A DNA stretch of 64,000 nucleotides from Proteromonas lacertae (taxonomy: Eukaryota > Sar > Bigyra > Opalinata > Proteromonadidae): positions 1 through 64,000 of the forward strand of contig NGBS01000587.1 of NCBI GenBank assembly GCA_002245135.1, written 5' to 3'. A program made the translations under genes and the position numbers. Shown here piece after piece: positions 23,571-39,300 of this stretch (its first letter is position 1; each line of letters starts with the position of its first letter). The notes below the pieces were generated by a model. It searched no databases. It was not told the origin of the DNA and was given only the letters and a program-made list of their open reading frames with translations.

Positions 23571-26500
23571 ATGACTTTGTTCGTTACACCTTCAAATACA
23601 TTATTTTTTATTTTAATTATTCTACTGCTTATTAGTAAGACATTATGTACTGATATAAAAGTATGGATATTTATATCAAAGAGGGGACATCTCAGATCCA
23701 TCAGTAGATGTATTTAGTAAGGCAATATTTGATGGTTTTACACAACAAATAACAAGTAAGGACTATCCAGAGAATTTTCTATTCACAAATTTCTCTTGTA
23801 ATACAAGAGGTGATGATTTAACAGTAGTTTTGAACAATTTCAAATCAGAAGGAATAAAACATATTTTTTCGCCCATCATATTTAATAATTTTACGCTTGT
23901 AAACCAAAGATTTAAAGAATATGGAATGATTCTATGGTCTTCAACAGCACAACTACTTGAATCATGCCATAGCAATATTATATATTATGGATCAGAAAGA
24001 AAGCTGTTTGAACAATGTATATACATTATTCTCCAATTTATATTATAGATATTGTATATTCATCAGCAAATAAAAAGAATTTTGTTGTTTTGTACCAAGA
24101 AGACCATCCATATGCGAATATTATTGAATATGTGGAAGAATTATTAAAAATGGTAGGTTCTACATTACTACCTTTAGAATCATGGAAAAAAGGGGAAACA
24201 ATATCATCAACAAAGAATCAAGAGATATTGACAAATATAACTTACTATTCTACTGATTGTGATAATTTAGAAATTTTAATTTTGTTAGAACATGACATTT
24301 ATGATGATATTGTAACTAATGGTGGTGGATTTACATGTGTTCCAACGATAATATCAATTGATGGTTATGATTTTAACTATTATAATGATATAACTGTAAA
24401 TCCACCATCAGCACCTATACCAGTTTACTTTTTGTTTAATTTTTATGAAGATATTGATTATTTATTGACAGTCAGTAATCCTGAGACAGATCCGCTAGTT
24501 TTTAAATTGTATAATTGATACTTAATATATTTTATAGATCATTTTTATTTGACATATTTCACAAAGGATATACAAATATTGGAGGTGATTCAATATTCAA
24601 TTTATTATATTCATTATATGATAATAAAATTGAATCTTATGGAAAAGATACATTACTTTTACATACAAACGTAGTTCCATCTATATCTTTATATGCACAT
24701 GAAGGCCAAATATTTTATCCTCCATTTGTTAAAATGGTTAAAACAGAAATACCATATGATGAATATATGTTATATTTAGAGATGTATGGAAAACCAGATA
24801 TTCTACAATGTACATTCAATAGTAAATATGTAAAAGTAAAAGAAAGTTATGGAGTTGTTTTGCTTCATTATTTAAGTGGTGATTTTTTAAATAAAGGCTT
24901 TTATTTGAGACAACAGTTTATTGTAGATACAGAGATTCAAAGTTTAAGAGATAGTGACAAATCAGTATATAAATATATGTTTATTGTTATTCCATAGTCT
25001 AATTTGAATGTTCATTTATATCCAATAATAGTAGATGCTGGTAGAGATAAGGATGAAATAGTGGAATATTTAAAGAAGTATTATGATAAAGGATTATTCA
25101 ATTATATTTTCACAACATTAAGAATTGAAGATAGAGATGAAATATTGAAAATGATGCTTGATAAAGGAATGAAAGATATACAAATGCTTGCTGTAATGTA
25201 CAATACAGGATTAGAATGTAATGAACATATTGTTTATACTGGTATTTCAATGAAATCAAAATTAGATTTAGCTTATTTTACTTTTCTTCGTAATTCCGTC
25301 AATCCTGTAGTTATTATTGGTAGCAATCTTAAATATGGCAAATCAACATCAGATTTTGTTAGACAGAAACTATTAGATAGTGGAATAACAAATATAGTTA
25401 CATATATAATGAAAGAACCGTCACCAGCTGAAGGAAATACTGCAGTTTCATTTATGAGATCTACTATTTATCCCAGTATAAATATAAATATTTTTTAATG
25501 TCATAGTTAATCCTGAAGATGAAGTAGAACCAACTTTGCCTCCTCAATGTTGGATGGAGCCATGGCTTCCTGAATGCTTGGTAGATACAGACTGTGATCC
25601 TTCTGGATATACAATTTTATGTTTAGAAGAAGAATATCAAGAAGTATTTTTGCATGCATACAAGAATCAAGATTTAAGATTATGCAAATATCCTATCATA
25701 TTGAGCGAATATGATGATTCATTATTAGAAATGGATAGTATCTATTCTGACAACGTATTTGCTATACTTTATTGTGTATAGTATCCAGATGTTGTGTTTG
25801 GTTTTGTTCTATATACAGTTGTCATGCCACCAGATCATATTCAAAGTTCAATCACACATTTTCTTAGAAAAGGAATAATAGGGTTGTATAGTTATATTTC
25901 ATATTATGTAATCCAATTACTCAAGGAGGTATACTGTTAATTATTTCATATGTAATAGTGTATAATATCAGCAATGTCAATTCAATTCAAGTTTGTTCAA
26001 GAATATCTTATAGGAACATCAATTAAAACAGAAATTGGACCATATAGAATTATTAACTCTGGATATGCATCTTTCCGTATTTCTATTTCAAATGTATTAA
26101 TAATTCTAATTCAATTTACTTATATAATATATAGATTGATTGCTCTTTCCAAATGAATACTTATGTTAAAAAAGCTGCAGGTGCTTACCAAACACCTGTT
26201 TTTTTGATAGAAGAGAATAAATATTGTGATTATAAGAATTATAGTATACATTTACATTATAATGATTATAGTCTATAATAATGATATTAAATCATCAAAA
26301 GAACAATATAAATTGATTGTATTACTTCCTACAGAAAGTGAATATAAAACTAGATTTGCTGAATTAACTGAAGTGATTGAATTAGTCTGTACAACAGTAA
26401 ATACCTACAATCAAATATTAGATGGAGAATTAGAAGCAATATATCCAAGATATTCAAAATCAATATCCGAAATAAAAGAAAGGATAATCAACTATGGAAA

Positions 26501-29500
26501 AGATGAAAATGTAATAGGATTTACAGGTGTTTTAATGTATTTGAATATTGATATATTATTTTTGAATAGAAAAAGAGAAAGGGATATATTAAATCCTATT
26601 TTAGTAGAGTATGAAAAAATCCTTTTGCAGTTCTTTCCATTTGAAGGAGATTCTTGTGAAGAGAATACTATAACTATATCCTATTTTTTATCAATTTGAT
26701 TTGTGTAATAGATATTCTTAATTTTCATTTACAATACAAGAACATATGACAATAGTCTATACTATCTAATTGATATTATAACAACTTCTACACCAAGATG
26801 TGGTGTATTTTATCAAAACGATGAAATATCCGTTCATTTGTTTAATGCAACAAAATATTATATTGAGAATGTGGTATTAAATAAAGAATGTGAATATCGT
26901 GAAATTGTTAAAGATGTAGTATTTGACGATAATATAGTAGGTAATGAAGCGTTATGTGAGACTGATGTATCAATTTTACTAATAGCTGGAGATTTACTAT
27001 TCAATTTTATATCTAAAAAGATATGTACTGCTCCTAAGTTTTATATTTATAATGGTTCTCCACGAATATTTAATAATCCATTAATTTATGATAGTAATAT
27101 GCTTGAAGGCTATTTTGATGGTACAATAGTAATAGGTTCTTTTTTCCCATTCATAGAGAATAAGAGAAGTGAAGTATTAAAGAATGAAGTTGAAACAATT
27201 ATTGGTAATGCGAATGAAGTGTTGTTTGAAGATTTTGTTTCACTGTATATTTCAATATTATATCAATAATTTAAATATATATAGATATGAGTTGTTAAAA
27301 ACATTTTCAGAAGCAGCAAAATCGAAATCATCATTATCAAGAGATTTAATAATGTCATACTTTAAAGATTTGAAGTTAAATTCACCAGAATTTGATACAG
27401 GTAAAGTTCTTGATTCAAGATATTTTATGAAAGGATTTTATATAGCTACATCGAAATACAATTGGGATGGTTATACTTTTGAAGAGTATATTAGTTATCC
27501 AACTGCATTATACACATCAGGATATGATTTGGTTGTATAATTAATATTTTGCTTATATTCATTATTAATAGATGAATGATAGCCAAATAGAATGCAGTTT
27601 CTTTATAGATGAAAGAAGTTTAGATTATTATACTTTATTTCCAATCAATATTGGCGTATTGTATAATAATGATACAAATAAAGGAATTGATAGTACAACA
27701 GTTCTTATAAACTGGTTTTTAGAATATCTAAGAATGAATAAATACTTTGAATCTAGAAAAATCGTATATATAATCATTGATTAATACATTGTAATAGCAA
27801 ATAAAAGTTCTTAAATGTCCAACTGATAGTGTTTCATTAAATGTTATTAAAGATTATCTGTTAGACAAAGAAGTGACACTATTCATTGGAGATTGTAATA
27901 AAGATGTAGTTGATATGTTTTCTACTGATAATCTATTACAAAATACTGTTTTATTAGATGTTGGTATAAATCCAGGAGAAATCTGTAAAAAGAATACTTT
28001 CTTTATTAATCCATCTCCATACCAATATATTTCTTCACTGTTGAACTATCTTTTAACAACTTATGGTACATCTCTTGCATTTATTTATGATGATGATCCT
28101 ATTAATAATATTTACAATAGAATAATATTAGATGCAATTGAATCATTACGAATTAATGTTATAATTAAAGAAATGGTATTATCTTCCTCTTCAGATGGTG
28201 ATAATTCATTAATTATGGAAAATTTTATTGACAATATATTGTATTCTGCTACAGAGAATGAATATGTAATAAACACATTATCCAGTAAGAATTTAAAGAC
28301 TTTTATTGATATTTATGCAAAGAGAATGGCTTTACTGAAAGTTTTTCCTATATTTTACATTGATAGTTCTATTCTTGACTTTGATAAAAGTAAAACAGAT
28401 GGATTTTATTTGATATCTTATGAAATCAATTCATCTTCAGAAGAAGAGTTTATTTATCAATCAATTAATGAAATACTAGGAAATGGTTATAAAATAAATG
28501 GAAAAGAAATTAGTTATTTAGTTGCATTTTACTACTTAGCTGTAAGTTTAAAATCAACAAAAATATTAACAAGAGATACTGTAATAAATAGTATGTATAA
28601 CTCACATTCTGATGAGTTGTTTGGACATTTAGAAATGGTGAATGATAATACTTTAACTCGTTCAATAATACTGAACAAAATCACATCTTCTGATGGAATA
28701 TTGTTTGAAAAATATATAATGAAATCATCAAATGAAGGTGAAGTATGGAGAATTCATTCATACTCCAACAAAGATATATACTTGTAATTGGAAAGAATAT
28801 GCAAGTGAAAGATTTGAAAGATCAGTTATGAAAGTAGGAATTTTATTATCTTTTTCAGGTAGTTACAGTAAAAAAGACAGACAATCATTAGTTGCTTTTT
28901 TAATTGGCATTTATTATTATAATATAGAAATGAAAGGTATAAGAGGTTTAATAATTGTACCAACAATCTATGATTTAAAATCTGATGTGAATAATGTAGT
29001 TCCATTATTAGAATTATTCAATTCGAATGGAATAAATAGTGTAATGGGATTGTCAAATTCAGAAATGAGATTAGCTGCTATTGTTACATTAGAAAGAAAT
29101 AATATGTTGTTATTTTATACACATGATTATGAAGGACTTGAATGTAAAAGGAATATTATCTATGTTGGAATTCCATTTACTAGTTACAGTAGTTATAGAT
29201 ATTATATACAAAGAGAATATATTGAAACAAATAGAAAGATAGGAATTGTATATACTGATTTAGAGTATTATAAAAAGTCAGCAGAGATAGTGAAAGCAGA
29301 TTTAGAAGCACTTGGATTAACAATTTCTACAATGTTGAGATTGAATAAAGATATTACAGATATGAAACCAATTATAGAAAGTATTAATTTACACCTATTA
29401 GGAAATGGAATAATTGTGTCATTAATCGGAGGAGATTCAAAGTATTTGTTTTATGAAACTGCTTATAATAGTTATTTATCACCTCCAACTTATTACTTTT

Positions 29501-32500
29501 ATGATTTTGATATTGATCAAAGTGTTTTGAAGACTGAATATGCAAAATATTTGACTGGCCATTATATTGTTACAGGTGCTATTGTGGAAGATAATACAAT
29601 AACTAAAATGATAAATAAATACACAAATAATTATTTCCCTTATATTAAATATTTTACCAATGATATGTATTATTCTACAATAGGAATAATGTTATGGAGA
29701 GAATCGATAGAAAGAAAGAAATTATATACAACTGAATTTATATTAGAAGCAATAAATGATTTATCATTTTTATCACCATTTGGTATTATTAATACTTCTA
29801 CAAATCATCATATATCTAGTTTAAGATTAATTGCTCATATTGTCAGATCAAAGGAAGGTAGCATGTCAATATAGAATGATTTATTTATTAAATTCTGGAA
29901 ATAGAGTTCCAAGTCCATATTCTACAAAATATCTTGGTGAAAAAGTATTAATATGTGATTGGAGAAGTGATGATGAAATAAAAGAAGAGTTATCATTTAA
30001 TGTATTAATTATACTCTCTCCAAAAGAAGAATCATCTTTTTTATCAATAATAGCTGTTACAGTTGCTGTAATTAATAATATTAATAGTGATAATGGTGTG
30101 TTAGGATATAAATTAAATCCAATATTCATTAACTATAAAGATGGAGATATAACTTTAAAAACAAGAATTGAAAAAACTATGATAGAAGATGATAAGAATA
30201 TATTATACATTGGTTGTACAACAACATTCTGTGTAAACACTATCTTACCATTACTATCACAATATAAAAGATTACTTCTTTATCCAGTCAAATTTCAAGC
30301 AGAAATGTGTAATCCATTTATACTATCAACTGGTCCAATTCCTAATCAAATTGCTGATTCAGCTAATACATTTATTTCGAGTTTATCGAATAGAAATAAT
30401 ATTGTATTACTCTATTCAGATAATACGAAATGGAATATATTTAAGAATATATTTGAATATGGTTTAGAAAGTAAATTTCATGTTGTATTAGAGAAAGAGT
30501 TTAATGATCATTCTTTTTTCTCTACTTCGATGGTTAATACAATCATTTCACTAGTTAGTAAAGGTGGATTGATAGTTAGCTTTTTGAGCGAAAAACCCCT
30601 AATCAATTTGCTCAAGTTTCTGGATTTGATGATTGTTGATAAAAAGCAGATACAATATGATTTATTTAATTTCAGAGTTCCTCCATCAATCATAAGTTCA
30701 AATCTACCAGATTTAGAATTTCCTTATTACTATATATCAGGTTTGGATGCTCCTGTTAAGAATAATTCTTTTATTATTAAGATAGAGAATATATTGAAAG
30801 GTAATTTTGGTATTGTAGATATAACAGATGATAGTGTATCTGTCGCATATATACTTTATGGAATGAAAAGAATAATAAATGAAGCTGGATCTCTGTCATT
30901 AGATACATTGAAAAATTACTTATATTCTTACAAGTTGATAGATGATGATTTTACAAAATTTGATTATAGTAATTATTTGGTAAGAGATATTTACATTTAT
31001 AGTTATAGTGGAAGAGAAAAGACTGTATTAAGAACATTTCTAACAACACAACCACAACCATATAATTGGAAAATTATTAAGAATTATGGTAAAGTATGTG
31101 ATGTAACACTTATTAATGAAAATAATAACAATCCAGTAACAGAAGTTGGTATAATTACAATTTTGCTTATAACATCAACTACTGGAGCAAATAGTCTAGA
31201 TTTCAGAGGAGTTTCTGAAGTATTTCAAGAAACAATAAAAATCAGTTAATACAGATGGTGGAATAAGAGATAAAAAGATCGTTTATGATGTATTAGATGA
31301 TAGTTCTGATGATACTATTTGTTCAGAATTAATCAAAACTAAATTACAAGATGATCCTACTATCTCTGCGATATTTACAACTGGAAGTCAGATGTGTGTT
31401 GATTTGGTATTGAAAACTTTAAATGATTATAAAATCAAGTTATATCATATTGGTGTATTCGGAGGAGAGAGTTGTGAATCAAGTGTATTTCACTTTGGAA
31501 TTGAACCTACAGTATTAGAGGTTGTTATTGAAAGATCAATCAACAGAGGATATGATAATTTTGCTATTATAGCTACTTCAGATTCAAATCATTTGAAATT
31601 CTCGAATTATGCTGAAAGATACATTAAGTATTTTTATGCAAATTTGTTAATAACAACCACTGTTGATATAGGATTGAATGATTGTACTGCAATGGCACAG
31701 AATATTGTTGCAAAATTACCTTCTGGAAAATCAGTTTTATTGTTGTTTGTTAATGCAAATATTCATATACTATTATCTCAAGCATTAAAGAAAGCAGGAA
31801 TAACAGATGAACAATATAGGATGTATTCATTTTCGACATATGAGAATGTAGCACAAGAAGATGATATATTACCATTCTATTCATATGCACATTATTTTAA
31901 CACAATAGAAAGTGATGCAAATACAGAATTTGTTAATAATTTAGCAATTAGTTTACCAAATGGTGTAATTCCAAATGCATACCATGAATCAATGCATCAA
32001 GCAGTAATGTTTTGGTTAGTTATGGTGTTTTCCTATGGTGATGCTGATATAAAAGATCTTACAAACGAATATTATGATGTTTCTTGTATTACAACAACTG
32101 GTAATATGAAAATAGGTAAGAATAATATAGTGAATAGAAAACTGTATGTTGGTTATTATGATGGAAATAGTGAAGGAAGAATCTCAATTGATTCGATTGA
32201 AGATTATTATGAACCAATAGCCTGGAAACAGTTTATTAACGATGGAATTTATATGTGTAATTTAGTAGATGCATCAATAGGACAGAAATACAAGTACCCA
32301 GTTGTAACAATTGGAGTAATGGCATCTTTAACTGGTGGTGATGCAGCAAGGGGAAGAGAATTAGCTTGTAGTGTGTTATTAGCAGCTAGAATGATTAATA
32401 AAGCTGGTGGTTTAATTGGTAGTAGATTGGTAGTTGATATTATAAATACAGAATCAAACTTTGAAATATTAGATCATGTATCTAGTTCAACAGCTGCGAT

Positions 32501-35500
32501 TGCTGAATTAAGTGCTGTATTTGGAGCAACATGGGACGATGAATATAAAATATTAATTCCATATTTCAATAGAGCGCAGAAACTGTTTTTCTTTTCAGGA
32601 ATTGCTGTAGGTGAAGGATGCGAACCATATGGTGTTCTTGCTCAAGATACCAGTTTACAGTTAATATCAATATCAAAAAGTACATTAGTAAGTGATATAC
32701 AGAATGAATATATACTGATTTATTCTGCTCATAGTTTCAGTACAGGAATGTTACGATTATTTAGTAATTTACTTGATGAAATTAGTGTTCATTATGAAAA
32801 ATACGAATATACATCAACTAATAATGAAATATTCACAGAAATAACAGAAAAGTATCCAGATGGTGCAAAAATAATAGATATTGGTTCAACTTGGTATTGC
32901 TTAGAATTGTCGATACAAGCTACAAAAGCAGGAATGGTATATCCGAAATATCCATTATATCATTATTTTGCTGATGAATATTTAATTAATGGAAATGAAA
33001 AGTATTTCGAAGGACATATATTTTATGCATCATGGTTTTCTATAATAGGAAAAATGAAATCTAAAGAATATTCAAACCAACGAAATATGTATAATACATA
33101 TACAGATTATTATAAAGATTCATTAATAGTAAGTGCTGCAGCTGAGTCTATGTATACTTCTGTGATGCTTTGGGCAAAAGGAGTGAAAGAATCTTTCAGT
33201 TTTGAATCAACAAAAGTAAGAAAAGGAATGACAGGAATAAAATTTGTTGCTGGTTCTAGTTTTATTAGATTAGAATCTGATAATATGATTTCAAGAAAAT
33301 TCTATATTGCTCAAGTGATAAATGGGGTTTTGACAGTTGTAGAAAGTCCAACTGGAATGATATATCCATACCCATTTTCATATTGGCTTGTTGAGAATCA
33401 AGGTAAAACTTGTAATTGGGATTTGAAGGATATAATAGTTGTTAATAAAAACATTATAAGAGTAGGATTAGTATTAGAATCAAATCATCCAGTTAATGCA
33501 GAAATATATAATTCATGGTTATCTTTTACAGATACACTAAATGAAGTAAATGAAAATGGTGGAATAAACGGAATGGAAGTATATGATGTTACAAAAATCG
33601 TTCCCTTAGATGATATAGAAAATGTGACAGTTGCAATGATAGAAAGTAATACTGTTAATGCAATATTTGGTTGTATTTCAAAAAAATGTAGAGATATAGT
33701 AAGCGAAGTCTGTGAAAAGAGGAAAATGATGTTCTTTTTTATTGGAAGAAGTGAAGGTGATTATTTCTCAAAGTACACAATTACTGTTTCTTCAACAATC
33801 ATTCAAAAATTAGAAGTATCAATGGAATATACAACAAAACTATTCACAAATTATTACATTATTATTGATAATCAATACTAATATCTTTTTTTTAAAATAT
33901 ATTTATATGTTTGATCCCTTAATATGTGAATTGATCTATATTTTAATTCGATATACAAATATTTAGATTCATATCCAAATATTGAGTTAGTAGGTTATAC
34001 ATTATTAGATACTAGAAGTACATGCAATGTTGTTTTAAGGAACTTATATTCCTCTATGAATGTTTTTGATCATATGATATGTATATATATATATATAACT
34101 ATTATTATATATATGTGAAAAATAGTAATTACTGCTTTAACTGGTAAGTCATTTGAGACTTGCATAGATTATTATGTAGAAAAGAGTTTTAGTAAACATA
34201 GATTCCTATATCTTTTAATCTCCTATGACCATTATGATTATGAAAGAATTGATCTAAACAGAATAGTTGGTAGTTATATTCCAATAGAATATCAACAAAA
34301 TACTACTTATTATAGCAATTATGCATTTAGACAAAGGACAAGTAATATTTTAAAACCATCATATTTTATTACACCAATTTATGAAGCTTGTAATACAGCT
34401 GTTAATATATACATTAATGCAGTTACAAAAGCAGCAAGTTATGGGAGTAGCAACAATACAAATGCTTGGCCAGAGAACGAATATATTCGACTAAGTGTTC
34501 CAGATATTCAATACAATTCAGCAGGTGGAGTTGTGAAGATGACAATTAATAATTTTGCTAATAGACCAATGTTCTTCATGGAAATAGAAATGAATAATTT
34601 TGTTCAACTAAACCCACCACTTGGAGAAACAAAATCATATAATCCTTATCCATTTGTTAATTATTTTCCAAAAGAAAGTGAAAATACTAAAGAAACCAGT
34701 ATCATCCCATTAAATGAAGTAGAATCTTGGGTTTCAATTAGTTTATGTATTGCAAGTATAATCATAACAATTGTGTGTTTATTCTTTACCATAAAATACA
34801 GAGAAAAGAGAATTATTAAATGTTGTTCAGCATTATACTATTATTGCTTATTATTTACTCTAGTAATAGCAGCAGGAAGTGTTGTTACATTAACAGTAGC
34901 TCCAACCACATCTTCATTATTGTGTTATTTTAGGATTAATGCTTGTTTATTTTCAGTTATTTCTGTATCATCAATGTTGTTTACCAAAGCTGCTAAGTAC
35001 AATTTTAGTAGAAGAAGAAAAATCCATAAAGTATATATATAATTGTTATGTTTATAGATTCGAATTTCCTTTTTAAGTATTATAAGAAATTTTATTGTTG
35101 CTTATATTGTTCCACTTACTGTTTCTGTTATATATCAGGTATTGTCAAAGCCATCTTATTCGTTAAGATTAAACATTGATAAATCCAATTTTCTAGTCAA
35201 TTATTACTATGAAGAATGTACTCAGAATGATACATTTAAGTATATAATATATATCTATAGATTAATTATTTCACTAGTATCATACTAATGATATATGTAG
35301 TAATGTTTCTTATTTATGGTTGTTATTTATCTTTTCATTCAAGAAAAAAAGCTGTGGAATTTGGTGATTCATATACTTTGTTAATAACATACCTTGTAGA
35401 ATATATCTTTTTTAAATATATATTCAATTGTCCTTAATGAATATAATATTTATGTTATTGATATTTTTCGTATTGGAATATGTTATAGATGCTTCCCCAG

Positions 35501-35801
35501 ATTCATTGTTGTTATTCAGAGGTATTGGATATCCTGCGGTTATTATTACAATTACATTAATTCAATTTGTTCCAAAAATAGTGATTATATTTACGAATGA
35601 AGAAGCATTAGATACAACTGATAGTAAATTTGATCTGTCAGTTACGGCTAGTGAAACACATTTATATCCTTTTTTTCTATAAATATATGATAATTATATG
35701 ATTCTTTAACCACATTTAAATCTCATTCTATCTCACACTCTATGAGTAGATCAATTTCTCAACAACATAGTGTTATGAGAAAAACTAGTAATATTAGATG
35801 A
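23571..35801 (+). CDS. Second nine-domain class C GPCR-like receptor, diverged paralogue with several frame breaks
   Basis: The architecture matches the gene at 4114: signal peptide (LFFILIILLLISKTLC), nine AmiC/UrtA-like units opening at Cys motifs (for example ILQCTF near 24814, IECSFF near 27590, TCNW near 28784, LICDW near 29950, YMCNLV near 32252, TCNW near 33410), a YEGLECKRNIIYVG ligand-domain motif near 29130, then seven helices from about 34710 to 35600 and a Ser-rich tail. At least a dozen tiny introns are placed (for example 24017-24048, 24509-24537, 25476-25506, 25755-25781, 26244-26271), mostly in the first third and in the heptahelical part. The first exon junction is unresolved. 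Single-base frame breaks near 26690, 29860 and 31245, an unexplained junction near 33880-33960, and a missing AG acceptor near 35435 mean it is either decaying or misassembled. An extra break or an unusual intron lies near 28750. Confidence 0.7.
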
Positions 35802-36316
35802 TAGATGCGAATAGAATATTATAACAGTTTTTATTTTTATTTTTATTTTAAAAATTATTATTTTGAAATTGGTGTATTTATCGAAAATAAGTTTCACAAA
35901 CCCACATCATTTAAATCTCATTTTTAGAAGTGTTTAACATATTTTATATATCACAATTATCAAAATATTTTATATTTTGGTATAATTTTAATTGAAATTT
36001 AAAATATAATGGCTGAATCACAATAGTAATACAGTTCTGAATTTTTGTGCTAATTATCAGTTAAAAAATTATAATATTTAATAATAATGATTATTGGATT
36101 TTTCTTTTTCAATATCTATGCAATTTATGAAATAATTAAGGTTTTCACTTCCACTCCTTTACAATGTTTCAAATACACAGTATAATATGCATTTTTTGTG
36201 TTATTAGACTCTAGAAATGGTTAAAAAGAAGGATGTAATAAAAAAACAATTTTGGTTGTAAAAACGGATAGTTGTGTTTTTGGATGTGTTTTGCAACAAA
36301 AATTGAGCCATTTGAC
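35802..36316. other. AT-rich intergenic region before the ABCG transporter
   Basis: No coding exon or RNA gene recognised. Sequence is A/T homopolymer-rich. It separates two genes on the same strand, so it should contain the receptor terminator and the transporter promoter, but no specific signal stands out. Confidence 0.5.
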
Positions 36317-39300
36317 ATGAATAATTGCGAAATTGAATTACAAAAAGTGGCTAGTGAAGCTCCTAAAGAAGAATTACCAGTGAAAACTGGTTAGCTTTAT
36401 CCTCAGCTAATGAAGCATTAGAAAGTGGATATGAGTATTATGCTAAGCAAGTGAAATCCTTTTTACCAGATTTACCACCTGTTGATATAGCTATGAAAGG
36501 TGTGAATTATACAGCCAAACAACTGAAAAGTGAAGAACATGGTGTGATTAACATAATTAGTGGGTTTTATTATCAAATTCGTAATTTATTTCCTTGTGGT
36601 ATATATGAAGATAGACCAGTAGTGAAGAATATCACATTTAGATTTAAACCTGGTACTTCAACATTAGTAATGGGTCCTCCATCATGTGGTAGTTCAACAG
36701 TATTGAAAATATTAGCAAATACACTGCCTAAAAGCCAAATAGCAGGTTCAATTACATGTAATGGCAAAGAATTAAAAGAATTCAATTGGTCGCATTATTC
36801 AAGTTTCTGTGGACAATTAGATGTTCATTTACCTTTATTAACTGTAAAGGATACATTTGATTTCGCAGTAGGTTGTTTAAATGGTAAAGGTGAAATGAAA
36901 AAAAGTGGTCATTCAATGATAGAAGATGATATAAATATTCGAAGTGATTTGTTCTTGAAATTATTGGGATTGACAATCTGTAAAGATACAATAGTTGGAG
37001 ATGCTGTTCATCGTGGTTGTAGTGGTGGTGAAATGAAGAGAGTGAGTTTAGGTGAATCTTTATTAGGTCCAAGTCGAGTATTATTATTAGATAAAATCAG
37101 TACTGGTTTAGATAGTGCAGTAACATTTGATATTTGTAAATTCTTAAACCAATGGACAAAGATATTTGAAGGAATCTTAGTATGTCACTTATTACAACCA
37201 GATCCCGAGGTAATTGCATTATTTGATAATATGATAATACTGAGTGAAGGTCAAGTTACTTATGCTGGTCCATGTGATGGAATATTACCTTATTTCAATT
37301 CAATTGGTTATCAAATGATCGAAGGAAAAGATTTAGGATCATTTATATGTGAAGTAGGTAAAGAAGAAACAAGAAGCTTATATCGAAAAGATGAATCAAT
37401 TCCATTAACAACTCAATACTTAGTTGAAAGTTATGAAAAGAGTGATTTAAAGAAACAAAATATGGACAGTGTTAATGAAAAAATAGTAACAACAGAAGTT
37501 CCAAAGAATGATTACAATGAAACAATGTTTGTAAAACGTCATGCAATGGGATTATTGCATGAACTGAAATACCTTATGAGAAGACAACTAACAATAACTC
37601 TTCAAGATAAAGGATTTTTAATTGCAAGAATGATTCAACAAGTATTAATGGGTTTAATATATGGATGGATATTCTTCAATTTGAAAAAGGACGATTATAC
37701 TTCAAAATGTGGTTTAATTTCTACTTATGTTATGACATTAATCAATACAGCTCATTCTGTTGTTATTGGTTTATTCTTTTCAAAACCTGTGATGTATAAA
37801 CAAGTTCAAGGTGGGTTATTTTCAGTTCCATCTTATGTTGCAAGTGTTACAATAAACCAATATCCTATTCAGTTGCTAGAGACTCTGTTATTTGGTAGTA
37901 TAATCTATTTTATGAGTGGATTAACTCTTTCTGATAGTGGAGTTCATTATTTCATTTGTATGGCTTACTTATTTATTGGTTATGTCACTTACACTTCCCT
38001 TCAATTGGTGTTATTATATTTATTCAAGAATATATCTGTTTTAGCAGCATTTTTACCAATATTTGGTTTCTTATTGAATGCATTTAATGGATTTGGTATT
38101 ACTCGTAAAACAATTCCTGATTGGTTAATAGAATTTTACTATTTTACTCCATTAAGTTATATGATCAAAGGTTTAGCAGTAAATGAATTTACTTCAAGTG
38201 ATTATGGTCCAGAAGGTATTATATACTTAAAACAATATGATTTTCCAACAGATAAGAATGAACAATGGCAATATTTCTTGATATTAATTTGTGAGCATAT
38301 TGTATTTGTATTGTTACAAATGGTTGTTTTGCACTATATTGTATATGATCCATTTCCACCAAGTAAAACAGTTTCTATAAAAGATGTGAAAGCAGTAAAT
38401 GATGCTAGACAAAGTGAAATGAGTGCCAGATCCTCAGCTTCAGAGATTAACTTTAAAGCAATCGATTTTTCATTTGAACATATAAAATATACAGTAAAAG
38501 TAAAAGATGGAGATACTAAAAAGAAAGTGGATAAAGTATTATTGAATGATGTAAGTGGATTTGTTCGAGCTCACAGTATGACAGCATTAATGGGAGCAAG
38601 TGGAGCTGGTAAAACAACATTATTAGATGTATTAGCAAACAGAAAAACACAAGGAAAGATTGAAGGTAAATTCTTATTGAATGGAAAAGAATATAAAATG
38701 AAAGATTTGTGTATGGTAAGTGGATATGTTGAACAACAAGATACATTACCTGAAACTGAGACAGTCAAAGATGCATTATACTTTAGTGCCCGATTAAGAT
38801 ATCCTGGTCATCCAAGTGAAGCAACAATCCACAATCATATAAAAAATGTAATAGAAATATTAGAATTAAAGGATTATAAAGATATGTTGATTGGTCAAGC
38901 TAAAGATGGTTTACCAATGGGTGTAAGAAAATTAGTGATGGTTGGAATAGAATTAGCAGCAAATCCTTCAATATTATTCTTAGATGAACCAACAACTGGA
39001 TTAGATAGTTCAGCTGCTTTATTAGTATGTCAAGTCTTACAAAGAATTTCAGCAAGTGGTCGAAGTATAATTTGTACAATCCATCAACCATCATTTGAAA
39101 TATTTAAGTTATTTAGTGATGTATTATTATTAGAAAGAGGTGGAAAAGTGGTTTATTGTGGTCCACTTGGTGAAAATGGTAGTAAAGTAGTAGAATATAT
39201 GGAAAAGATTGATGGAGTAACTCCTATTGAAAAAGGCCAAAATCCAGCTAGTTGGATGTTAGATGTAACTGGAGCTGGAACAGGAAATACAAAGAATGTG

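Noticed and set aside
28740-28785. Frame change in receptor 2 near 28750 as a certain frameshift
   Set aside because: A 33-nt GTATGG...AAAG intron would also join the frames, so it was not counted as a definite break.
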